Of a stretch of 6,425 bases of DNA, positions 1 to 5,281 are shown piece by piece. The position numbers were made by a program, and so were the translations under genes. The DNA comes from an uncultured Acidobacteriota bacterium (GTDB lineage Bacteria > Acidobacteriota > Terriglobia > Terriglobales > Acidobacteriaceae), in assembly GCA_903932385.1 (NCBI GenBank), contig CAIZGA010000479.1, forward strand, positions 1 through 6,425. The letters run 5' to 3'. Below the pieces are notes generated by a model. That model did not search any database and was not told the origin of the DNA. It worked only from the letters and a program-made list of their open reading frames with translations. Within the stretch, counting starts at the first letter, position 1, and the number at the start of each line of letters is the position of its first letter.

Positions 1-1
1 G

Positions 2-1255
2 TGGACGCCATACATTGCCGGCTGCGAAATTCGCGACAATCCGTATCAGCCGCTTTGCCGCCGCTGCCGCGAACTGCTCGCCGTGGAAGGCGATGCAACT
101 CCGATTGCGTGGCTCGCACGAGATGACCGCTATGTGGAGAAACTGGCAACGCCGGACGTAACCGTGGCTGATTTGATTGGCGACCTCGATCCCATCCGTG
201 CCGCGCGCAGTGGTCTGGATTTGGCGAATGAACTCACCATTTTCTATGGCCTGCTGCCGCGCGCCAATCGCGGAATCTTCGCCATCAATGAACTGCCCGA
301 CCTTGCCGGAAAAATTCAGGTCGCGCTTTTCAACATCATGCAGGAAGGTGATGTGCAGATTAAGGGCTACCCAATCCGACTGAAGCTCGATGTCGCTTTG
401 GTCTTCAGTGCCAACCCGGAGGATTACACCGCCCGCGGAAAAATCGTCACTCCGTTGAAGGACCGCATTGGCTCTGAAATTCGCACTCATTACCCGGAAC
501 TCGTCAGCGAAGGCATTGCCATCACGGCGCAGGAATCGTGGACAGCGCGCGACGCGGCTCTGCAGGTTGAAGTTCCGCCGTACATTCGCGAAATCGTCGA
601 ACAGATTGCTTTTCTTGCGCGTGAGGACAAACGCGTTGACAAGCGTAGTGGCGTCTCACAGCGTCTGCCGATTTCTACGCTCGAACTCGTTGTCTCCAAT
701 GCCGAACGGCGCGCGCTGATGCATGGTGAAACGCTGGCCGTGCCACGCGTCGGCGACATCTACACCGCTCTGCCCGGCATTACCGGAAAAATTGAACTGG
801 AATACGAAGGCGAAATGCGAGGCGCAGATACTGTTGTCCGGGAAATAATTCGGCAGGCCGTTGGCCGCGTTTTTGATGGCATCTTCGCACAAACCAACAC
901 GCAGCAGATTGAACAGTGGTTCAACCTGGGCGGGACCGTAAAAATTGCCGATAGTGAAAGCGCGGCATCCTCACTGGCCGAATTGAAACAGATTCAAGGT
1001 CTGCTGGAAAAGCTTTCGCCGCTCAAAATCAATTCCAAGTCAGCGCCGGAAGTTGCAGTCTCCGCAGCAGAGTTTCTGCTGGAAGGAATGTACGCACACA
1101 AGCGCCTGAGCCGTAACGAAGAACGCAGTTTTAGCGCAGCCGAGCGTGCAAAGCACCACGCAGAAAACGCCCAGTCCAAACGTCCGCCGCAAGACCGCGA
1201 TCCCGACGATGAGGACTGGAACGCAAAGAACCGCACGCGCCGCGGCTTCAACTAA
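2..1255 (+). CDS. MoxR/magnesium-chelatase-like AAA+ ATPase, 5'-truncated by window edge
   Basis: The reading frame is open from base 2, so the N-terminus, including the expected Walker A loop, lies outside the window; 417 residues are visible. Family-typical blocks are plain: [11 protein letters not shown] (272-304, Walker B, with Asn where Asp is usual), FSANPEDYT (404-430, sensor 1), and [14 protein letters not shown] (455-496), whose Arg at 464-466 is a likely arginine finger. The stretch matches proteins usually annotated as magnesium chelatase or 'sigma-54 interacting regulator', but no DNA-binding domain is visible, so a regulator role is doubtful. Known MoxR-type ATPases remodel partner proteins together with a VWA protein, and such a gene lies downstream at 2287. 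Three cysteines near the left edge (codons at 23, 56 and 65) may form a small metal site. The C-terminal 40 or so residues are highly charged and probably disordered. A GTG at 83 could be mistaken for a start, but conserved-looking sequence continues upstream of it. Family call secure; substrate unknown. Confidence 0.9.
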   Translation, partial: WTPYIAGCEIRDNPYQPLCRRCRELLAVEGDATPIAWLARDDRYVEKLATPDVTVADLIGDLDPIRAARSGLDLANELTIFYGLLPRANRGIFAINELPDLAGKIQVALFNIMQEGDVQIKGYPIRLKLDVALVFSANPEDYTARGKIVTPLKDRIGSEIRTHYPELVSEGIAITAQESWTARDAALQVEVPPYIREIVEQIAFLAREDKRVDKRSGVSQRLPISTLELVVSNAERRALMHGETLAVPRVGDIYTALPGITGKIELEYEGEMRGADTVVREIIRQAVGRVFDGIFAQTNTQQIEQWFNLGGTVKIADSESAASSLAELKQIQGLLEKLSPLKINSKSAPEVAVSAAEFLLEGMYAHKRLSRNEERSFSAAERAKHHAENAQSKRPPQDRDPDDEDWNAKNRTRRGFN

Positions 1256-1275
1256 ACCTGCAGACCAAGCCCGTT

Positions 1276-1491
1276 ATGTGGGATGAGGAAGATACATTAT
1301 CGCGATGGATAAATGGTTTAGTTGGAGCTCTGCTGGCCATGTTCGGAATTGGTGTCATCATTCTCCCCGCAAGCCTGCTTACAGGCAGATTGATTTTTCT
1401 TCGATACTCATTGTGTGGCAGCGCACTTTATGTCGCGTGGAGATGTCTGAGTTACGCGGTTACCGTCCGAAATAACATCAACAACGATTGA
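1276..1491 (+). CDS. small predicted two-helix membrane protein, 71 aa, unknown function
   Basis: A short reading frame begins 20 bases after the AAA+ stop codon. It opens with an acidic, soluble start (MWDEEDTLSRW). A glycine-rich hydrophobic segment follows at about residues 12-37, with a small-residue run (GALLAMFGIG) and a Pro near its end. A second, less hydrophobic segment spans about 40-62, and the tail is short and polar (VRNNINND). This is the look of a two-pass inner-membrane protein. There is no clear Shine-Dalgarno before the ATG, and base composition is lower in GC (about 46%) than in the flanking genes. I recognise no family. It may be read through from the AAA+ gene. It could also be a chance frame, but the continuous hydrophobic pattern, the tight spacing and the lack of any competing gene favour a real one. 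Confidence 0.5.
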   Translation: MWDEEDTLSRWINGLVGALLAMFGIGVIILPASLLTGRLIFLRYSLCGSALYVAWRCLSYAVTVRNNINND

Positions 1492-1502
1492 TAGTGATAG
1501 CC

Positions 1503-1523
1503 CCTATATGGATATAGGTTTTT
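1503..1523 (+). terminator. possible weak rho-independent terminator (or operator) after the small membrane gene
   Basis: CCTATAT (1503-1509) and ATATAGG (1512-1518) are perfect inverted arms two bases apart. As RNA this gives about six base pairs with a TGGA loop, followed at once by five T residues (1519-1523). The stem is AT-rich, so termination would be weak. The same symmetry could be a protein-binding site, because it sits just upstream of the other palindromes before the methyltransferase gene. Position 12 bases after the 71-residue frame's stop codon suits a terminator. Confidence 0.35.
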
Positions 1524-1525
1524 CT

Positions 1526-1534
1526 TATGATAAT
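1526..1534 (+). promoter_or_regulatory. candidate -10 region for the methyltransferase gene
   Basis: TATGAT (1526-1531) and the overlapping GATAAT (1529-1534) each match five of six bases of TATAAT. No good -35 hexamer stands at the right distance, which would fit an activated or weak promoter. If real, the upstream dyad (centre 1529) covers the -10 and the palindrome at 1552-1568 lies just inside the transcript. TTGATA (1488-1493) is a possible -35 for a poorer -10 at 1511-1516. Calls are by eye only. Confidence 0.25.
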
Positions 1535-1551
1535 TCCGATATCGATAGATA

Positions 1552-1568
1552 TTTCTTATCATAAGAAA
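1552..1568. promoter_or_regulatory. probable operator: 17-bp perfect palindrome abutting the methyltransferase RBS
   Basis: TTTCTTATCATAAGAAA reads as 8 + 1 + 8 with perfect dyad symmetry around C1560. A second copy centred on G1529 keeps only the inner part (TTATGATAA, 1525-1533) while its left half matches fully. The two centres are 31 bases apart. Paired dyads on one helix face just upstream of a start codon are typical of a dimeric repressor's operator. The odd-centred geometry recalls Fur-superfamily boxes, but the half-site sequence is different, so I name no regulator. None is encoded in the window. The right end (1566-1568) overlaps the Shine-Dalgarno, so an RNA hairpin acting on translation is an alternative. 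Confidence 0.55.
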
Positions 1569-1574
1569 GAGGTG
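1566..1574 (+). promoter_or_regulatory. strong Shine-Dalgarno for the methyltransferase
   Basis: AAAGAGGTG lies five bases before the ATG at 1580 and is the best ribosome binding site in the window; the other plus-strand genes have weak or no such site. It fixes the methyltransferase start. Its first three bases belong to the palindrome at 1552-1568. Confidence 0.75.
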
Positions 1575-1579
1575 CAACT

Positions 1580-2251
1580 ATGCAGAATCTCACCCGCGAA
1601 GTTTTCGACGCCACTGCTTCCCGCTACGACCTTGACCGCAGCAAGCTCGTTCCCGGCACGGACCGCATGCATCGCTGGCTTATCACCCTGCTTCCTGCAA
1701 ACGCAGCCCAGATCTGCGATCTCGGCGCGGGATCCGGGCTACTCAGCATCGTTCTGCGCGAGCACTTCCCCACCGCACACATTCACCTCATCGACTTTTC
1801 CGCTCCCATGCTCGCGCTTGCCAAACAGCGTCTCGCTGACGATCCGCACATCACCTTTACGCAAGCCGACTATGTTACCGGTGAGTTACCCACCAATCTC
1901 GACGGTATCGCTTCATCTTTTTCTATTCACCATCTCGATGATGCCGACAAGCGTCGCCTGATGCCACGCCTCTATGCTGCGCTGAAACCAGGCGGCGTTT
2001 TTGTCAACATGGACCATGTCGCCGGCCCAACTGCTGAACTCGAAGCTCGTTATCAGGACGCTTGGCTTCAACAGTGCCGTGCACTCGGCGCCACCGAACA
2101 GCAGATTACCGACTCGCTCTACCGACAACGCGAAGACCGCCGCACGCCACTCGAAACCCAGCTGCAGTGGATGCGTGAAGCCGGTTTCAAGGATGCCGAC
2201 TGCTGGTACAAGGAAGCTGGATTCGCCGTCCTCGCCGGTTCACGTACGTAA
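1580..2251 (+). CDS. class I SAM-dependent methyltransferase, 223 aa
   Basis: A complete Rossmann-type methyltransferase. Motif I is ICDLGAGSGL (residues 45-54). The acidic SAM-ribose position ending strand 2 is in HLIDFSAPML (69-78, Asp72). An acidic residue after strand 3 is in TQADY (94-98, Asp97), strand 4 leads to SFSIHHLDDADK (113-124), and LKPGGVF (135-141) is the usual post-motif turn. The layout is that of small cytosolic methyltransferases of the UbiE/CmoA-like superfamily. The substrate cannot be read from sequence: the conserved fold says little about it, and the C-terminal part (about 145-223), which would shape the acceptor site, carries no signature I know. The start at 1580 is supported by the strong Shine-Dalgarno. 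The gene appears to have its own palindrome-rich promoter, so it is probably regulated separately from the AAA+ gene upstream. The VWA gene follows 35 bases later with no clear terminator between, so some co-transcription is likely. Confidence 0.9.
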   Translation: MQNLTREVFDATASRYDLDRSKLVPGTDRMHRWLITLLPANAAQICDLGAGSGLLSIVLREHFPTAHIHLIDFSAPMLALAKQRLADDPHITFTQADYVTGELPTNLDGIASSFSIHHLDDADKRRLMPRLYAALKPGGVFVNMDHVAGPTAELEARYQDAWLQQCRALGATEQQITDSLYRQREDRRTPLETQLQWMREAGFKDADCWYKEAGFAVLAGSRT

Positions 2252-2286
2252 CATAACAGCCGAACAGCTACACTGAGTTTAGTGAT

Positions 2287-3540
2287 ATGAAAAATGTCCG
2301 CTACACAAAATTCACCGGCGACCTGGCCTCCGAGGTTTCTCTCGAAGACCTGATGCAGGCGCTTGCGGACATGCTGCTCGATTCGGGTTTCCAATCCCCA
2401 TTTTCACGCTTCTCTGAAATGGAAGACGACCAGTCGTTGGATGCGTTGCGCGATGCGATTCGTCAGGCACTGGAAGACGGCGAACTGTTGGATGAAGAAG
2501 GCCAGCAGCGGCTGCAGGATATGTCGGCCGAAGAGTTGGAGCAGATGATCGATCAACTCATCGACCGCATGCAGCAGGAAGACTATGTGACCATAGCCCA
2601 GCCGCCAGAGGCAACACAGGCATCCACGCAGGTCGGTGAAGTTGGCACGGCAGATTCTCAATCGCGATTTGAAGTCACCGATAAGTCACTGGATTTTCTT
2701 GGATACAAAACACTACGCGACCTGCTCGGCTCCATGGGCAAATCGAGCTTTGGCCGACACAGCACTCGCGATCAGGCAACCGGCATTGAAGCCAGTGGTT
2801 CCTCGCGACCCTATGAATTCGGCGATACGCTCAATCTGGATGTCACAGCGACGTTAAACTCCGCTATCGCGCGCGAAGGTCTCGATATGATTTCGCAAGG
2901 TGGCGCACTCAACATCGAATACAGCGACCTGCATGTGCATCAATGCGAGTTTCAATCTTCCTGCGCCACGGTGGTGCTGCTCGATTGTTCGCACTCGATG
3001 ATTCTCTACGGTGAAGACCGATTCACTCCCGCCAAGCGCGTGGCCATGGCTCTCTCTCATCTCATCCGCACGCAGTATCCCGGCGATACGCTCTCACTGG
3101 TTCTCTTTCATGACTCCGCCGAGGAGATGCCGATTTCACAACTGGCCCGCGTGCGTGTTGGCCCCTGGCATACCAATACACGTGAAGGCCTGCGGCTGGC
3201 GCAACGCATCCTCTCTCGCCAAACCAAGGACATGAAGCAGATTGTAATGATTACCGACGGCAAGCCATCTGCACTCACGCTGCCCGATGGCCGCATTTAC
3301 AAAAATGCATTCGGTCTGGACCCGCTGGTAGTTTCTGAAACGCTGGAAGAAGTGGCGCGCTGCAAACGCGCCGGTATTATGATCAACACCTTCATGCTGG
3401 CCAGCGACTACGGCCTGGTTCAATTCGTGCAGAAAGTCAGCGCCATGTGCCATGGCAAGGCCTACTTCACCACTCCGGAAAATCTCGGCAACTATCTGCT
3501 GATGGACTTTCTATCGCGCAAGATGAAGACTATCCATTGA
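2287..3540 (+). CDS. VWA-domain (MIDAS) protein, likely partner of the AAA+ ATPase
   Basis: A 417-residue protein with a C-terminal von Willebrand factor A domain (about 225-412). The metal-ion-dependent adhesion site is intact: DCSHS (Asp233, Ser235, Ser237), a Thr in HTNTREG (Thr296 or Thr298), and Asp324 in MITDGK. The N-terminal half is largely helical and very acidic (about 44-100, rich in Glu, Asp and Gln), followed by a low-complexity linker at about 101-125. There is no signal peptide or membrane helix, so it is probably cytoplasmic. In MoxR-VWA systems the VWA protein links the ATPase to its target. The arrangement here resembles acidobacterial AAA+/VWA pairs as I remember them. The start is forced: ATG 2287 follows an in-frame stop at 2254, although no good Shine-Dalgarno precedes it. 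A tiny dyad, CACT/AGTG (2271-2284), sits just before the start. The stop codon overlaps the start of the flavoprotein gene. Confidence 0.92.
   Translation: MKNVRYTKFTGDLASEVSLEDLMQALADMLLDSGFQSPFSRFSEMEDDQSLDALRDAIRQALEDGELLDEEGQQRLQDMSAEELEQMIDQLIDRMQQEDYVTIAQPPEATQASTQVGEVGTADSQSRFEVTDKSLDFLGYKTLRDLLGSMGKSSFGRHSTRDQATGIEASGSSRPYEFGDTLNLDVTATLNSAIAREGLDMISQGGALNIEYSDLHVHQCEFQSSCATVVLLDCSHSMILYGEDRFTPAKRVAMALSHLIRTQYPGDTLSLVLFHDSAEEMPISQLARVRVGPWHTNTREGLRLAQRILSRQTKDMKQIVMITDGKPSALTLPDGRIYKNAFGLDPLVVSETLEEVARCKRAGIMINTFMLASDYGLVQFVQKVSAMCHGKAYFTTPENLGNYLLMDFLSRKMKTIH
3537..3540 (+). other. TTGA start/stop overlap (translational coupling site)
   Basis: The VWA stop codon TGA (3538-3540) shares bases with a TTG codon (3537-3539) in the flavoprotein frame. 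Overlaps of this kind usually mean that ribosomes ending one gene restart on the next. The sequence just upstream (AAGATGAAGAC, 3520-3530) is only a weak Shine-Dalgarno, which fits coupling. Confidence 0.6.
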
Positions 3541-4730
3541 CCCCACAGAACGCATCACCCATAGAAAGCGATTTTGATGCCATTGTTCTCGGCGGCGGTG
3601 CGGCAGGACTTTTCTGCGCCATTCATGCCGGCCGCGGTGGCAAGCGCGTTCTTGTTCTGGAACGCAACCACGCCGTTGGCAGAAAAATTATCATTTCCGG
3701 TGGCGGACGTTGCAACTTTACGCATCTGAATGCCACCGCAGCCAACTACATTTCCTCTAACCCACATTTTGCAAAATCAGCATTGGCAAGATTCACTCCG
3801 CGGGATTTTCTCGCGCTGGTGGAACAACACAACATCGCATGGCATGAGAAGTCCAAAGGCCAGCTATTTTGCGATGGCTCCGCTCAGCAGATTGTCACCC
3901 TGCTGGAGAAGGAATGCACCGCAGCCAATGTTGTTGTGCGTAATGGCGCTGATGTGACCGCTGTTGTGCGCGATGGAAAATTCCGCGTCATCACGCAGCA
4001 GGGGGAATTTCATTCTACAGCGCTGGTTGTCGCCACGGGCGGCCTGTCGATTCCAAAACTCGGAGCGACGTCCTTCGGACATCAGATCGCACAACAGTTC
4101 GGACATGCCATCATCCCAACACGACCTGGCTTGGTGCCTCTAACTTTTACATCGCCATTTTTGAAAAGGTGGGACCTGCCCGGCATCGCCACTGACTGCA
4201 TTGCAACCTTTGGCAAGAAATCTTTTCATGACAAGCTACTCTTCACGCACCGTGGCATTAGCGGCCCGGCCATTCTGCAGATTTCTTCCTATTGGCAAGA
4301 GGGCGAACCGCTGACGATTGACCTCGCTCCCAATGCAAAGTGGACCGCGCCGCTTCGTGAACACAATGCCATCCGCGACCTGAACACCGCACGTACGGCA
4401 ATGTATGCCGTGATGCCACAGCGATTGGCCGACCGTTGGCTCAAACTGAATCCTCCAGAACGCTGGACTAACATCGCACTCGATGAAGCCGAAGCAGCGC
4501 TCCATCATTGGATCGTTCGACCCGATGGCACAGAAGGCTACGAAAAAGCTGAAGTCACTCTAGGCGGCGTGGATACAGATGGAATCAACGCGCAAAGTAT
4601 GGAGAGCCGCTCTGTGCCTGGTCTATATTTCATCGGTGAAGTTGTGGATGTGACTGGCCAACTGGGCGGCTACAACTTCCAGTGGGCGTGGGCATCGGGA
4701 GCCGCTGCCGGGCGCGCCATCGCCAGCTAA
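3537..4730 (+). CDS. HI0933/YhiN (BaiN-like) family FAD-dependent oxidoreductase
   Basis: A flavoprotein of 397 residues from a TTG start, normal for the family. An N-terminal dinucleotide fold, AIVLGGGAAGLF (15-26), with Glu42 ending strand 2 (VLVLERN), binds FAD. GRKIIISGGGRCNFTH (48-63) is the family hallmark. ATGGLSIPKLG (166-176), LLFTHRGISGPAIL (234-247) and a C-terminal TLGGV...GEVVDVTGQLGGYNFQWAW segment (341-385) complete the pattern. Members are soluble flavoproteins; BaiN is linked to bile-acid reduction, but most members have no proven substrate. An in-frame ATG at 3447 would add 30 residues with no family likeness that lie wholly inside the VWA gene. TTG 3537 gives the expected N-terminus ([15 protein letters not shown]) and a four-base overlap (TTGA) with the VWA stop, so I chose it. 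No ATG or GTG lies in frame between 3447 and the FAD fold. Probably co-translated with the VWA protein. Confidence 0.92.
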   Translation: MTPQNASPIESDFDAIVLGGGAAGLFCAIHAGRGGKRVLVLERNHAVGRKIIISGGGRCNFTHLNATAANYISSNPHFAKSALARFTPRDFLALVEQHNIAWHEKSKGQLFCDGSAQQIVTLLEKECTAANVVVRNGADVTAVVRDGKFRVITQQGEFHSTALVVATGGLSIPKLGATSFGHQIAQQFGHAIIPTRPGLVPLTFTSPFLKRWDLPGIATDCIATFGKKSFHDKLLFTHRGISGPAILQISSYWQEGEPLTIDLAPNAKWTAPLREHNAIRDLNTARTAMYAVMPQRLADRWLKLNPPERWTNIALDEAEAALHHWIVRPDGTEGYEKAEVTLGGVDTDGINAQSMESRSVPGLYFIGEVVDVTGQLGGYNFQWAWASGAAAGRAIAS

Positions 4731-5281
4731 GTGTTTTTCTCGCGCCAGACTTTATACAACCCCCATGCAGCCATGGTGCAGTTGTCCATAATTACGCCAG
4801 AGAGCAGCATCGCTTCAAACTCTGCCACGCTCACGCGGTAGAGTTTCAAATCCGTTTCCTCGGGATCCGGTTTTGTCTCGCCCGGCGATAATCCTTCGGC
4901 AAGATAACAATAATGTTTCTGATGCATCACACCATAGGCAATCCACATTTCGCCCAGCATCGTCATGCGAGCGGCTGTCAGTCCGGTTTCTTCTTTCAAC
5001 TCTCCGCGCGCCAGGTCCTCCGGCACAACGTCAGCCATTTCCCACCCACCCTGCGGAAACTCCTTGAAGCGCTCCTGAACGGTGTAACGATACTGCTCCA
5101 CCAGATACAGAAAATCGCCATCGGCAGTTTTTTCCAGTGGGATCACAATGCATGCCGGATCCTTTTCAATCACGCCGTACACGCCACGTTCGCCGTTCTC
5201 GCGCTCGATGATATCTTCGCGCACCCAGGTCCACGGGTTGCGGTACACTTCGCGGCTGCTGATGGTCTTGATGGGTTTCAT
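4727..5281 (-). CDS. NUDIX hydrolase, ADP-ribose-pyrophosphatase-like
   Basis: A 184-residue protein with the NUDIX fold, a family that cleaves nucleoside diphosphates joined to another group (ADP-ribose, sugar nucleotides and similar). The strand YLVEQYRYTVQERFKEFPQG (59-78) precedes the NUDIX helix as in ADP-ribose/sugar-nucleotide enzymes. The box ends ARGELKEETGL (91-101), keeping the metal-binding Glu94, Glu97 and Glu98. Two consensus positions differ: the usual Arg of REUXEEXGU is Gly93, and the earlier conserved Glu falls on Val85. I recall ARGEL-type boxes in a recognised NUDIX subgroup, so this is more likely a subfamily trait than decay. The preferred substrate cannot be called. ATG 5281 overlaps the stop of the upstream hydrolase gene (ATGA), so the two are coupled. 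The 3' end overlaps the flavoprotein stop codon on the other strand. Confidence 0.9.
   Translation of the reverse strand: MKPIKTISSREVYRNPWTWVREDIIERENGERGVYGVIEKDPACIVIPLEKTADGDFLYLVEQYRYTVQERFKEFPQGGWEMADVVPEDLARGELKEETGLTAARMTMLGEMWIAYGVMHQKHYCYLAEGLSPGETKPDPEETDLKLYRVSVAEFEAMLLSGVIMDNCTMAAWGLYKVWREKNT
5278..5281 (-). other. ATGA stop/start overlap between the ester hydrolase and NUDIX genes
   Basis: On the minus strand the TGA ending the hydrolase gene (5280-5278) overlaps the ATG of the NUDIX gene (5281-5279). This classic four-base overlap supports one mRNA and reinitiation by terminating ribosomes. Confidence 0.8.

Larger units (their letters stand above)
1521..1568. repeat. 13-bp perfect inverted repeat with 22-base spacer
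   Basis: TTTCTTATGATAA at 1521-1533 is repeated exactly as its reverse complement at 1556-1568. TTTCTTAT also recurs as a direct repeat at 1521-1528 and 1552-1559, 31 bases apart, which is almost three helical turns and so places both copies on the same DNA face. The spacer holds a further palindrome, CGATATCG (1537-1544). The block lies directly before the methyltransferase gene in a region of about 32% GC. In RNA it could fold into one long hairpin ending at the ribosome binding site. Confidence 0.85.

Noticed and set aside
83..85. GTG as the start of the AAA+ gene
   Set aside because: The frame continues in good coding sequence to the left edge, and the Walker A region would be missing from a protein starting here.
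1557..1562. TATCAT as -10 with TTCCGA (1534-1539) as -35, spaced by 17
   Set aside because: Transcription would start at about 1569, inside the Shine-Dalgarno, leaving it cut. The hexamer is more simply part of the palindrome.
1503..1568. Transposon ends or attachment site
   Set aside because: No transposase or integrase nearby, no target-site duplication that I could see, and the repeats do not flank a gene. An operator or hairpin fits better.
1527..1961. Plus-strand frame of 144 codons starting inside the palindrome region
   Set aside because: Ser/Thr/Pro-rich with no motif, and overlaps the methyltransferase, which has the strong ribosome binding site and clear SAM motifs.
2242..2249. 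ACGTACGT palindrome at the methyltransferase 3' end
   Set aside because: Eight bases, inside the last codons, with no partner site; likely chance.
2271..2284. CACT/AGTG dyad as a terminator before the VWA gene
   Set aside because: A four-base stem without a T-run is too weak to call.
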